Counted from the stretch's first letter, positions 44,454-55,647 are shown. The stretch: DNA of 64,000 nt from Porphyra umbilicalis (GCA_002049455.2 KV919043.1:39771-103770); one strand, 5' to 3'. Numbers and translations: made by a program. Notes: generated by a model not told the origin, from the sequence alone.

Positions 44454-45216
44454 ACCGCGGGCGCGGGGGGGCGCTGCCGCTGCGGGTCGCACCCCTTCCC
44501 GCTGCCGCCCCCCCACGACGACGTCGGCGGGGGGGGCGGCGGCGGCGGCGGCGGTCGTTCGCAAACGGCGGCGGCGGCGGGGGCTGCCGCCGACGGGCGG
44601 CGTCGCCTGCCCCCCCCCCCCCTCCCGCCATGCGGGCGGCGCTGGCGGCTGCCCGCGCTCCGCCGCCGCGCGGGCGCCCGCCGGCGCACCCCCCCGCCTC
44701 GGCGCGGCGGGCGTCGAGCGGGCGGGAACGGGAGAGAGGGGTGACGCCGCCGCCCCCGGTGCAGACGCGGTGGGCTTGTGGGCGGCGGGGGTAGGGCGGG
44801 GGGGGGGGCGACCCCGTGGACTCGGGGGGGGCGACCCCGTGGACTGGGGGGGGGCGACCCCGTGGACTGGGGGGGGGCGACCCCGTGGACTGGGGGGGGG
44901 GGCTGGGTGGGCGCCCCCGCGCGCGGGGGGGGACCGCACCCACGAGCGGGCGCGCGGGGGCGTGCGCACGGCGCGGCGCGGCCGCACGGCAACGTACAAG
45001 AAGAGAAACGGCCGCGTCCCCACCCGCCACCCGCCGCCCCGACCGCACGCGGCCCCCACAAGACGCACAAAAACACGCATGGACCAAAACATGAGGGCGT
45101 CTGGCGGGCAATCCCCCCGGCAGCGACGGCGCGCACGCGCGCACCGGCCACCATTGCGCGCGCAAACAACCCCCCCCCCCCACCCCACTCCCCCACCCCC
45201 CCCCCCCCCCACGCAC
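43629..45216. other. Interval with no recognised gene
   Basis: A frame of 728 codons runs from 43537 to 45723 on the plus strand, but it overlaps the CHRD gene and the FKBP-like gene in antisense and is Arg/Pro/Gly-rich without domains. 43640-44300 could include the CHRD promoter. Confidence 0.45.
44809..44902 (+). repeat. G-rich tandem repeat, about 23 bp, four units
   Basis: GCGACCCCGTGGACT followed by 7-10 G occurs four times in a row. The G runs could form a quadruplex on the plus strand. The repeat lies downstream of the FKBP-like gene. Confidence 0.7.
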
Positions 45217-46373
45217 TCATCCATCCGCGGCCGCGCCGCCGTCCGCGCCGCCCTCCCCCTCCTCCTCATCCCGCACGTCGGCCGACACGCAGACGACGTC
45301 AAACACGAGCAAGCCGCCGGCGGGGAGGCCCGACCCAAACATGGCCCGCATGCCCGCGTCGCCCCGCGGGTGCACGTAGAGGGTGCGCTCCTCGCCTTCG
45401 GCGGCGCCGACGAGGCCGGCGCCAAACGCGGGCGGCGCCTCGGTGAGGTCCATGACCAGGGGGTCGGGGGCGCCGCCGCCGCCGCCGCCGCCGCCGCCCC
45501 ACCCGCCGCCGCCGCCCGCCCAGTCGGCCGACGGCCCGGGCGACGGGGCGCCCCAGCCGCCGCCGCCGCCGCCGCCGCCGCCGCCCGCCACGGGCGACGC
45601 GTAAAAGTAGGTGCCATCGAGGAGGCGCCCTTGGAGCACCACCGCCACCGTCGCGCCGGGCGCCACGACGCGGGGCACGGGGGCGTCGCTCTCCGCCGCC
45701 CTCCCGCCGGCGGCGGGTGGTAGCCTCCCCCCGCCCCCCCCCCGGCCACCGCCACCGCCGCCGCCACCGCCGCCGGCGCCGCCTCCTCCGCCCCAGAGGG
45801 TACCCCCCCCCACCCCGCCACCCCCACCCCGCCCCCCCCCCCCCCCGGCTCCCCCCGCTCGACGAGCACCTCCCCCCGAACAACCTCCTCCACCCCCGCG
45901 TCCGCGGCGGTCGCCACAAAAAAGCGGTCGGCTTCCGCCTCGGCGGCGGCCGCTGCCGCCGCCGCCGCCGCCGCCTGCACCATCCCCATCTGCCGCTCGT
46001 ACTCGGGGAGGGGCATGGGAAAGTCCGTCCCCTCCACCGCCGCCGACGCCATCCCCGCCGCCACCGCGGACCCGTCGAGGCCGAGCCGCGCCGCCGCCAC
46101 CGACCGCGCGAGCGCCGCGCCGTACGCTTCCGCGAGTGCCCGCAAGTCGAGCGTGGGGGGGCCCCCCGCCGCCGTGGCCGCGGCGGCAATGGCGGCGGCG
46201 GCGGCGGGGAGGACGCCCCCGCCCGTCGCGCCGCCGCCGCCGCCGCCGCCACCGCAGTCGCGGTCGCCGCCGCCGTCGCCGCCCGTGGCGGGTCCGGTGG
46301 GTGGGCGCCCGGCCGAGGGGGCGGGAGGGGGGGGGGGGGGTCCCCTTGGGCGCCCCCCACCCGGCCGCGTCAC
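45217..46373 (-). CDS. FKBP-like protein with Mip/FkpA-type helical N-domain; one frameshift
   Basis: Two frames on the minus strand join at a poly-C/G region (about 45813-45860). Upstream frame: an alanine-rich helical dimerisation-type segment, ALAEAYGAALARSVAAARLG through FPMPLPEYERQMGMVQAAAA (46148-45950), as in FKBP_N domains. Downstream frame: VAPGATVAVVLQGRLLDGTY (about 45650) and GLLVFDVVCVSADV (about 45310), ending at TGA 45217. FKBP-type isomerases have Y and D where this has L (VVLQG) and Y (FYAS), and the usual W and DYAYG are not seen, so isomerase activity is doubtful. A Gly-rich insertion lies at 45480-45600. No ATG is found in the 46373 frame; the start may lie upstream in another frame. 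Confidence 0.6.
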
Positions 46374-47361
46374 CGGGCTGGTCGGGCGTCAGCGCGACCG
46401 GGGAGGACCTTGACGTGGCGGTGGGGGGGGGTCAGCCCCGGGGGGGGGGGGGGCGACGGCGACGGGTGGGCCATGGCGTCGCCGCAGGCGGGGGGGGGGG
46501 GGCGCGCTCACCGACCAGGGAGCGAGCGTGGCGCACGCGGCGGGTGTATGGGGAGGGGCGGGGGGGGAGGCGCACACGGCACCCGTGCGCGCGGCCGTCG
46601 GCAGCGGGCGTGGTGCGGGCGGGGCGGCTAACAACGTCCGGGTGGGGGGGCGGGGGACCGCCGCCGCTGTGCCCGCGCCGTCAACCGCCGCCCGCCAGCG
46701 CCACACGCACGCCGCGGTGCCGTCGTTGGCCGGCCGTCGCCGCCTCTGCGCCGCGTGCGCGCGCGCGTCGGCCGCGGCTGCCGAGGACACGCGGGGGAGA
46801 GAGGTGGGGGGGGGGGACGCGCCCGCCGCTTGCGCGCTCCGCGCCCCCGCCGCCGCCGCGCTGCACACTGTCACGGCCGGCGGCACGAGGCGCGGCGCCA
46901 ACGCGGCGTGAAGGCCGTGCGTGACCGCGGCGGCAGCGGGCGGGCGCGGAGGGGGTGTCGGTGTGTGCGCTGGCGAGCGCGTCGGTGGCGGCGCGGCGGC
47001 GGTCGGCCAGTACAGCTGTACAGCGGGTCCAGATCCGTGTTCTCTACGATCGGACAGATTCTTGCAATTTTGCGCATTTTCCGCATGACATGTGCCTCCC
47101 AGACCACACCCTGGCCTATTGGAGTACCTCAAGACGTCCTATGACGGCATGCATGTGTCGATATCGCCGATAGCTACAGTCCTATGACCGCAAGCACCGT
47201 TCTCTGCACCACTGTGAGTTCAACCCTGTTCCGACCGTGCTAAGTCTTCGTACGACCAACAGTGCACTCGCACGGTAGGAGCTCGTGCACAGCGCCAGCA
47301 ACGATATGTGGCGCTTTACTTGAGAATTCTCAGTTTTTTTGTGCAGTGCCGAACGGAGCTA
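46374..47361. other. Upstream of the FKBP-like gene; possible N-terminal frame
   Basis: A minus-strand frame (46389-47132) has an Ala/Pro/Arg-rich, acid-poor region that could be a plastid or mitochondrial presequence of the FKBP-like protein, but G homopolymers at 46430-46500 separate it from the domain. 47130-47361 is balanced DNA with nothing recognised. Confidence 0.25.
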
Positions 47362-47591
47362 TGGGCGTATCCCAAAAATGAGACATGGCGGTTTTTTGTT
47401 TTTTTCTCGGCCCACTGGCCTTCTGCAACGGTCCGATAATGTAATGTGACCCACTCGGTCCCACTGTGCTTGCAGAACAGCCCCTGACAGTGTTATTAGA
47501 GGCGGCACATCAAGACAAGTCATGGGGTAAAGTGTCATTCATTGCAACTTCGACAGGTGACGATCACGCGGCCCAATCAAATGCACAGATA

Positions 47592-47991
47592 TTGCTGATC
47601 CCCGAAATTTGTCCTGGTGGACAGAGACTGACTTGCGGGCCGACTCTCTCCACCAATCAGATGCGCCCCTGTGACTGACTTGGTGCTCCTGATTGCTTAC
47701 ATGTGCCCATACAGCCTGGAAATCAACATCAGCTCCTCTTCTTTTCTGCACTTTCTGGCGAGGAGACAGTAGAAAATCTCAAGATCTCGCGTGGGCAGCT
47801 TGCTCCGTGCCAAGAAATGCGAATCAAGCGGCAACAAACAGAGAGTTCTGACGGATGCAAGGTCCCGGCTCCGAACGCGGGCATTCTATTGGCTTTGATG
47901 CCTTCTTACTGTCGTTTTAAACCAATAGAGTGTTCTTATTCAGAGTCAGTCCCTGTCTCTGTCCCCCAGGACAAAATTCGGGGATCAGCAA
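47592..47991. mobile_element. 400-bp inverted-repeat element with TA target
   Basis: Terminal repeats of about 37 bp begin TTGCTGATCCCCGAA at the left and are mirrored at the right end (GGGGATCAGCAA), with two mismatches. TA flanks both sides. Copy B has the uninterrupted site (CAGATACTAGAGC), which confirms the boundaries. Non-coding. Confidence 0.8.
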
Positions 47992-48038
47992 TACTATGTG
48001 CTGACAACTTGAGCACCAAGAAAAGGGCACGACCTTAA

Positions 48039-48582
48039 GAGCATCTCCACCAATGGAGCCAACCGTCCAACCCAACGACCACGTGTGCGCAACGTGTGAC
48101 GCTGTCACTGGCTCTCCAAAGGCAGAGCCAAAACTAAGCAGATCACGTCTCAAACTTGGGCTCTCCTGGACGACTCTGGCGGTGGGCCTCTTTTGTGGCA
48201 CGCCAGTATTCCCACAGATGCACTACAGAGAATCTCCATGACTACCAGATCGTCTCGCAACTGTCTGCAAGCCACGGGTCACGCTTTCCATTGGCTTTCG
48301 TGGTCCGAACAGGGAACCAGGGGTTGGCCAAACGACTCGGGGCGTCTCCAAACAGGCCTGTTTGGAGTGGCGCTGCCGTTTAACGTCCAAAAGAAGGGCG
48401 ATCCCGCGAGGCCACCACGAGATGCATTAAGGGATTAGCAAATGTGAGGAGTGCTATTTTTGGGCCGTCACACCACCGTCACACACTAGTTTTGGACCTC
48501 GCTTTCTCCACCAATGCCCCCGTTGGCCAAACGGTGCCACGTTTGGCTGTTTGGACGGTTGGAGCCATTGGTGGAGATGCTC
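48039..48582. mobile_element. GAGC-type MITE, copy 1
   Basis: 544 bp with inverted ends GAGCATCTCCACCAATGG / CCATTGGTGGAGATGCTC. Flanking triplets are TAA (left) and TTA (right), consistent with a 3-bp duplication with one change. The interior has several TCCAAACAGGCCTGTTTGGA-like hairpins. Related to 50691-51253. Non-coding; the 3-bp target suggests a PIF/Harbinger-type transposase in trans. Confidence 0.75.
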
Positions 48583-48585
48583 TTA

Positions 48586-49213
48586 TGGTGCGTGTCCCAA
48601 AAATGAGACATGGCTGTTTTTTCTTTTTTTCTCGGCCCACTGGCCTTCTGCAACGGTCCGATAATGTAATGTGACCCACTCGGTCCCACTATGCTTCCAG
48701 AACAGCCCCTGACAGTGTTAGCAGAGGCGGCACATCCTAACGTGTCATGGGGGAAAGTGTCATTCATTGCAACTTCGACAGGTGACGATCACGCGGCCCA
48801 ATCAAATGCACAGATACTAGAGCAGGCATGTGCTGACAATTTGTGCACGAGGAAAAGGGCACCACCTTACCAATAAAAACGTGAAAAAGACCGCCATGTA
48901 GCCCCCTGTGAAGAAAACACGATTTGGGACACCCCTCATCGAAGCTCCAGTTAGCACATGAGCTTTGGCGTTGCAAACCTTTAACCCCAAGAACCTGAAA
49001 AAGACTGGCTCCAAGACCAGGGCTATCTGAGAGGTCCACCGAACAGGGCCCACAGGCGGGTATTAAGGAGTTGTCAGCCAAGCACGCGTCGGGAGAGGCT
49101 CTTTCCATGGAGGCCAGTCGAGAATTTTCTCGTACCCCACGCCGCCTGCCCCCGTGCAGTGATGTGTCAGTCCTTCAAAAAACGCGCATGTCTCATTTTT
49201 GGGACACGCACCA
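48586..49213 (+). mobile_element. TA-target inverted-repeat element, copy B
   Basis: 628 bp, perfect 26-bp terminal repeats starting TGGTGCGTGTCCC (48586-48611 and 49188-49213), TA on both sides (48584-48585 and 49214-49215). Non-coding. It lies inside copy A of the same family, since copy A sequence continues on its right. TA duplication points to Tc1/mariner-type mobilisation. Confidence 0.85.
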
Positions 49214-49491
49214 TACCAATCAAAACGTGAAAAAGACCCCCATGTAGCCCCCTGTGAAGAAAACACGATTTGGGACTCCCCTCATCGAAGCTCCAGTTAG
49301 CACATTAGCTTTGGCGTTGCAAACCTGTAACCCCAAGAACCTGAAAAAAACTGGCTCCAAGATCGGGGCTATCTGAGAGGTTCACAGAACAGGGCCCACG
49401 GGCGGGTATTAAGTAGGGTTGCCCAATTGGTTCGCGCGGCCGAACCAGTTCATCCGATGTGTTTGGTAGCCAATAACCAGTTTTTAAACTA

Positions 49492-50131
49492 TGGTGCGTG
49501 TCCCAAAAATGAGACATGCGCGTTTTCTGGAAGACTGACACATCACCGCACGGGGGCAGGCGGGGTGGGGTACGAGAAAATTCTCAACTGGCCTCCATGG
49601 AAAGAGCCTCTCCCGAGATGTTCTTGCCTGACAACTCCTTAGTACCTGCCTGTGGGCCCTGTTCTGTGGACCTCTCAGCTAACTCCGATATTGGAGCCAG
49701 TCTTTTTCAGGTTCTTGGGGTTACAGGTTTGCAACGCCTAAGCTCATGTGCTAACTGGAGCTTCGATGAGGGGTGTCCTAGATATTTTTTTCCTCACAGG
49801 GGGCTACATGGCGGTCTTTTTCACATTTTTATTGGTAAGGTGGTGCCCTTTTCTTCGTGCACAAACTGTCAGCACATGCCTGCCCTAGTATCCGTGCATT
49901 CGATTGGGCGGCGTGATCGTCACCTGTCAAAGCTGCAATGAATGATACTTCCCCCCATGACACGTGAGGATGTGCCGCCTCTCTTAACAGTGTCAGGGGT
50001 CGTTCTGGCCACGCAGAGGGTTCGAGTGGGTCGCATTACATCATCGGACCGTTGCAGATGGCCAGTGGGCCGAGAAAAAAAGAAAAAACCGCGATCATCG
50101 CCATGATGTCTCATTTTTGGGACACGCACCA
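49492..50131 (-). mobile_element. TA-target inverted-repeat element, copy C (inverted relative to B)
   Basis: 640 bp with the same 26-bp ends (49492-49517 and 50106-50131) and TA flanks. The interior is the reverse complement of copy B. No transposase ORF. Confidence 0.85.
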
Positions 50132-50690
50132 TAGTTAGTTGGGCAAGGGCGAGCGCCAGCCACAAATGAGACTGGGTGACTGTGGCTCCGCAGCGAGTGG
50201 GTCTCAGCCACCCAAGAGGTGACAGGTGGTTGGTCAGCGCAGTGGTGACTAACCGGGGGTGGGACACAAACGACTTTTTGCCATGTGGAAAGGTCAGAGC
50301 GACGTGTAAGGATTCCACAGGACGCCAAAAACCACACACATAGACATGGTTGTGTGGTGGCTCTTGTGGGTTACAGTTCGTGAGTCGACCCACGGCATAT
50401 CAGCACATAGAATCTCCCCATGAACAGACAGCCCGACAAAGCGAATCAATGTGCACTTTCCATCCAATTGTGGCCTGCTTGTATACAATACGGGAGGCCT
50501 TAATGGCGTCCTACCGCACTTTTCAGGCCCGAGCAGGCCGCCCCCCCCCAGCCACGCGGGTCGAGGATGCCCCCGGACTCCGGCTTGGAGTCCGCTGCAG
50601 GTGGCGCACACGCCGCGAAAAGGCCGTGATTGCGCCGATGTAACGCGGCCTTCAGTTGACCGCTCTCAATTGCCGCATCTTAGAGACTGA

Positions 50691-51253
50691 GAGCGTCTCC
50701 ACCAATGCAGCCAAAAGCCAAAGCCAAACGTCACGAGTGCCCAACGTGTGGCCCTGTCACTGGCTCTCCAAACGTCGATCCAAAACAAAACAGGTCACGT
50801 CTCAATCTTAGGCTCCCCTGGATGCTCACTATGGGTGGGCCTCTTTTGTGGCCGACAGACCATCCATGAATGCCCGACAAAGAATCTCGGTGGATGGCCG
50901 ATCGCCATATCACTGTTTGCATGCCACGGGTCACGCTTTCCATTGGCGTAGGTTGGCTCAAAATGGAACCAGGGGTTTGCCAAACGGTTGGAGGCGCATC
51001 CAAACAGGTCTGTTTGGAGTGGCGCGCCTCCAAACGGGCCCGTTTGGAGTGGCCCTGCCGTTGAAGATCCAAAACTAGAGCAATCGCGTGTCATGGACAC
51101 GAGGTCGATTAGGCGACTAGAATATGTGAGGATGGTCTATTTTTGGACCGTCACACCCTAGTTTTGGATCGCATCCCAGCCACCAATGCCCGTTTGGCAA
51201 AACAGTGCCACGTTTAGGCATTTGGGTGTTTGGATCCATTGGTGGAGACGCTC
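50691..51253. mobile_element. GAGC-type MITE, copy 2, with TGA target duplication
   Basis: 563 bp, ends GAGCGTCTCCACCAATG / CATTGGTGGAGACGCTC, flanked by TGA on both sides (50688-50690 and 51254-51256). The paralogous segment at about 52312 has CGA at this point and no element, an empty site. Internal GTCCGTTTGGAGTGG-like palindromes. Non-coding. Confidence 0.85.
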
Positions 51254-51689
51254 TGAAGGGGACCGTGTTAGCGAGGGCGAGCAACTCAAGTGGAGACTAC
51301 GTCAAGCCACTCCTCGGACCGACCACCTTTCTCACAGTTGGTTCCATGACGGACGATGACGGGGGCGCCGCAGTTTAACGGGGCAGAGCGGTGGCAATCA
51401 GTGTGACTGAGGCGGGGTCGTCTGCATCCATCTGGGAGGGCACGGTGTCCACGAGGTGATTAGTTAAAAACCACAAAATCCAATCATGCCGCTGCCATGC
51501 CCCGCCCTGTCGACCTGTGAAGGCCTGCTGGACTGTCAAAGTGGCAGTCAAAGATGATGTGGCAGGAAGGAGTTTGGACACTTGGCAAGCGGAGAGCGCT
51601 TGGGGCCGGATCGCGAGCGTCGTGGCTCGCAATCATGCACAATATTTGGTCACATTCTTATTGTTTAACTCTTACCGAACGGGGGTTTC

Positions 51690-51935
51690 CCCCATACGCT
51701 GCACCAAACGTTGCGATGGTGCAGATCTGACACCATACCACCGGATTATGGTGTCGGATCAACACCATCCCAACACTTGGTGCGGATTATGCACTATAAA
51801 TCTGACCGCTGGGCACCCTTCCGCACCATAATTTGGTGTTGCACCATAGTTTGGTGCAGGATCCGCACCGCTGGGCTTTCTCTAAGAGCTAGCCCAGCGG
51901 TGCGCACCAACACCATAATATGGTGATTTATCCTG
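51690..51935. repeat. Hairpin-rich ACCAT/ATGGT region
   Basis: Interleaved short inverted repeats (CTGCACCAAACG, GATGGTGCAG, ACACCAT/ATGGTGT, and CCGCACCGCTGGGCT against AGCCCAGCGGTGCG across 51869-51906). A foldback element is likely. A related stretch is at 52755-52945. Confidence 0.6.
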
Positions 51936-52059
51936 GATTCGTGGCGTGATGTGAGTGGCTCCGCTATGCTATGGTGCAGCCGATAATCGTTGTGATCCAG
52001 CGGTGCGCGCACCATAACGCGGAATGTTGTACTGGAATCTTCGTATCTATTGTACACCT

Positions 52060-52950
52060 TCCATCCAATTGTATCATTTCCATCCGTCCACTGGCCTGCT
52101 TCTACACCACGCAGGGGGCCTTGATGATGTGCCACCGCACTGTACAGGCCCGAGCAGTGCGTCCCCCTCAGCGACGCTGGTCGAGGCTGCCCCCGGACGC
52201 CGGCTCGGAGCTCGCCGCAGGTGGCGCACGCGCCGCAAAAAGAATGCGATTGCGCCGCTGTAGCGCGGTCGCTGTTCGGCCGCCCCTAACGGTAGCATCA
52301 TGGAGCACGAGGGGGGCCGTGTCAGTGAATGCGAGCAACTGAGGAGGAGACTATCCCCAAGCACGCCCCGGTTCGGCCACCTTCTTGACAGTTGGCTTTA
52401 TGGCGGACGATGGCTGTGAGAGCTCGCCGCACGTTGACGAGGCAGTACAGTGGCACTTTGTGGAGCTGCGACGGTGTCTTTGGCGTCCTTCTGCGCGGAC
52501 ACGGAGTCTACGAGGACATGATGAGTTGAAAAGCACAATTTTCAATCATGCCGCTGCCATGACCTGCGCTCTCGACCTGTGAAGGCCTGCTGGACTATCA
52601 AAATGGCAGTCAAAGATAATGTGGCAGTGAGGAATTTGGACACTTGGCAAGCGGAGAGCGCTTGGCGCGGGATTGCGAGCGTCGTGGCACGCAATCATAC
52701 ACAATGCTTGGTCACATTCCAATGATTTGACTCTTTCTGAACGGGGGTTTCCCCCATACGCTGCACCAAACGTTGGGATGGTGCAGATCTGACACCATAT
52801 TACCGGATTATGGTGTCGGATCGACACCATCCCAACACCTGGTGCGGATTGTGCACTATAAATCTGACCGCTAGGCACCCTTCCGCACCATAATTTGGTG
52901 CGGCACTATAGTTTGGTGCATGATCCGCACCGCTGGGCTTGCTCTAAAGG
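52060..52950 (+). repeat. Segmental duplication, unit 2
   Basis: Diverged counterpart of 50450-51950 without the MITE. It ends in the same ACCAT/ATGGT hairpin region, which is shorter here. Confidence 0.75.
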
Positions 52951-54933
52951 CCAGGGAATTCTGCGGATGTCGCTCTGTCGTATTGTGTTGGGAATGGAAT
53001 TAGAATGAGAAGAGAGAGTGTGGTTTCGGCTGTACCCCCAGTTCGTGCTAGCGAGCCTCCAGTGTGGTGGTCCATTGCGAGGGCTCAGGCTGGGTGGGGT
53101 GTGTGTGTGATGAAGGCGATGACAGAAAGTGGTCATTTTACGTTTGGTTGTGGGGAGGGGGCGCTGCGGGGCCGCGAACTGCGACGAGGGGTGAGGGGGT
53201 AGCTGGACCAGGATGAAAAGAGTCCTCGACCAAAGCGGTTTCTCAACCAGAAGGCCGGCAGAAAACGGGGATTGGGTGCCGGGGGACTGTCAAGAACGGC
53301 GGGAAAGGACGTGGATGGCGCCTGATAGCTCCGACAGCGAAAGCGGATCTTTGGCCAACGTGGCGAAAAGAAACGTGCTTGGATGCTTCTCAATAAGTGT
53401 CTATCGGTTCACATTGGCGTGTAGTTCTTGCAAGAGGCACTCGCACGAGCTTCGCTAACAGCCCCCCCTTCCACTGGGGGGGGCTTCTATTGATTGCAGT
53501 CTGCTCAATTTAGCCTGTCCAGAACGTAACACAGTTCTCAGGACAATTGTGGCTGTCATGAAAGATGAGCAAGTGTTTGAGAAAGCGTGACGGAAACAGA
53601 CGAGGCCAGTTCAGAGCCAGTTCCATGCGTTATTTGATGTTGAATACATCTTTTTTGAGTCTTTCGGGCCACTCGACGTGAAACCGGAGCACCAGCGGTC
53701 ATCTCCTGGGCCCCCGTTCCGCTCAAGAAGTCGATAACTAGGCATCTTGGGTCGTATTGACAGACTGCCTTCTCCCCCATGCAGTCCTTATATGCTCTGT
53801 TCCCGGCTTCTGCGGGCGATGGTGGCACAAGCACCCGGGATCGTGCAAGACTGGAGAAGTTTGACCATTTGCTGAGTGCAGTGCCCCAGTTGGAAAACTC
53901 ACCGTGAAGGCCGGCGGCGCGGCCGCCATCGGCGGCGGCGTCCCTTGACCACGCCTGCGCGTCCGCCGTGGCCGACAGTGCAATCAAGCGGCACGGCCCC
54001 GGCAACGAGCCGACGCTGCCGACCGCGGCGACTGCGTCCAGGAAGGCGGCGGTGGCGGCGGCGCGGGCAGCGCCGTCGGCGGCGCGGGCGTGCAACACGC
54101 CCGCACCCACTGCGGCGCCGAGGATGGACGAAGAGGAGTCGGGGGACGCCAAGCCCCACTTCCCGTCGTCGCCGTCGCCGACGCGGACGTCAATGCGCGA
54201 CCGTGAAAGCGTGCCACCGTGAACTGGATTGGACCCCGAATATGAACAATGCTCACATGTGAGTCACGCCTTGCTTCTTCTCTGCCACATGTGTACAACA
54301 TGTAATTTCCACATTCGGAATCTTCAGACCGTTGGAAATCGAAAGAAGGCACCCCAGGAAATCAAACAAATGGCGAGGACCCCCAACCCATGGATAGGCA
54401 ACCTCGGGTAAGGCAAATGCGCCCCTCCCCCTGCCACCCGCCATTTGTCCCGGCCCATGCGAGTGCGGGTCGATCGGGGGGCCCCCTTTACTGCGCAATA
54501 GAAGGATTGATCCATATTAAATTGTACCATTTAATCGATTAATCGATAGATTAATTGTTCCCGCTCGCTTGTGTGTTTCATATGTTCCATCCATGGCCTG
54601 GAATGCAACGATGCCCCTAGACCTTGTTGCACCAGTCAATAGAGAGTTTTTGCAACGCGCGTGAAAGCCGTTCGTGATAGCGATGTGAGAAGAACGACCG
54701 GATACGGCTTCTGTAAGGTGCCGGATGTCGAGGCGTTCTGCTCGCGTCGCTCTCACGCCGTGACTGTTCCGGGAAAGTTATCACCACCACGTGAGAACGC
54801 CGACAACGCTCTGCTGACGTCCAACAGAGTGACACGTGCAGTTGTGAGAAGTACACTACGAGCGCTTCCACTCTCTTTCCTTGTCCTCCCCCCCCAGCCC
54901 CCACCGCCCCGGTTTGTGCCTCCTTCGATCGCC
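52951..54933. other. Interval with one unrecognised minus-strand frame
   Basis: Mostly balanced composition. A hairpin AGCCCCCCC...GGGGGGGCT is at 53460-53485. A minus-strand frame (about 54160-53880, no ATG) reads SSSSILGAAVGAGVLHARAA and LPGPCRLIALSATADAQAWS, more protein-like than chance, and may be a gene fragment; no family is recognised. 54190-54930 has nothing recognisable except the leader of the next gene. Confidence 0.35.
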
Positions 54934-55208
54934 ATGGCGCTTCCCAGAGACCTTTTTCACCATCCTCGACAAGCCGGTATGGACAGCAACAATCCAAGGA
55001 GAACTGAGAGGCCTGATGGCAAACGGGCATCTTCGTCACCGTCCTTTGAGCTACCGGCGTGCGGGTATAGCCAATCGAGTTCTGGCCTCGTTGGCAGTGA
55101 AGGGTCTCCCTTGGCCGCTGGTAGCGAGGTCCCTAACTTCTCTACTAAGGGCAAGCGGGTGCGTCGCCGCTGGGGGCAAGCCGTTGACATCGTGGCCGTC
55201 AACGCGGC

Positions 55209-55213
55209 CCGGG
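55209..55213. other. Target-site duplication CCGGG, left
   Basis: CCGGG before the 5' LTR, repeated at 60175-60179 after the 3' LTR. Confidence 0.93.
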
Positions 55214-55632
55214 TGTTGGACTGTGATGCTCGTCGCCGACTCCACTGGCGGTTCGCGGTTGGACGATGCTCGGTAACCCTTATGGTACCCCGCATGGTAC
55301 ATTTGCAAGACGTGGTCAAGTTGCACACATTTGTGTTGGGTCATCTTGGGGCGTTACTTTTGGCATGTTTTGGATTTGATCTTCGCTTTGCTCTAGTGGC
55401 CTTTTGATTTGGTGAGTGATTCGATTTGGTGCGAGGGCGTGGGCGTCGGTGTGGGCGCGAGAGGGGGGAGCACTTGGGCCGGTGGGGACTATTTTAGAGG
55501 TGCTCTCGGTTGGGAGAGGCGGGCGATCCTTAGGACAACCAACAAAGCACGTTAGCACACACACACACAAGCTCAAGCCACTCAACCACTTCACCGTGGT
55601 CCCCCAACCCCTATCCCCACTGCGTTTCAACA
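55214..55632 (+). repeat. 5' LTR of the copia element
   Basis: 419 bp, TGTTGGACTG...CAACA ends. It contains GGGACTATTTTAGAGG, a possible TATA-type element, and a (CA)6-like tract. Confidence 0.95.
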
Positions 55633-55647
55633 GGTTATGGGCCCAGA
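55633..55647 (+). promoter_or_regulatory. Primer-binding site matching the anticodon arm of initiator tRNA-Met
   Basis: GGTTATGGGCCCAGA directly follows the LTR. At least 13 bases are complementary to the CAU anticodon loop and stem of eukaryotic initiator tRNA-Met (GGGCCCATAACC). Priming from a cleaved half tRNA at this place is known from Drosophila copia and yeast Ty5. Confidence 0.8.

Larger units (their letters stand above)
47362..49413 (+). mobile_element. TA-target inverted-repeat element, copy A, heavily interrupted
   Basis: Starts after TA with TGGGCGTATCCC, a variant of the terminus of copies B and C, and follows copy B in sequence up to 47591. It is then broken by a 400-bp element (47592-47991), resumes to about 48035, is broken by a GAGC element (48039-48582) and copy B (48586-49213), and resumes at 49216 (CCAATCAAAACGTG) until about 49413. 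The right terminus is not found. No transposase is encoded. Confidence 0.65.
50450..51950 (+). repeat. Segmental duplication, unit 1 (contains a MITE)
   Basis: Aligns in order with 52060-52950, about 75-85 percent identical by eye, apart from the MITE at 50691-51253. Shared landmarks: CTTTCCATCCAATTGT, AGGCCCGAGCAG, GTGAAGGCCTGCTGGACT, TTGGACACTTGGCAAGCGGA and GGGGGTTTCCCCCATACGCT. No gene. Confidence 0.75.

Noticed and set aside
43537-45723. 728-codon plus-strand ORF
   Set aside because: It is antisense to the CHRD and FKBP-like genes, has biased Arg/Pro/Gly content and no domain. It is a shadow of GC-rich sequence.
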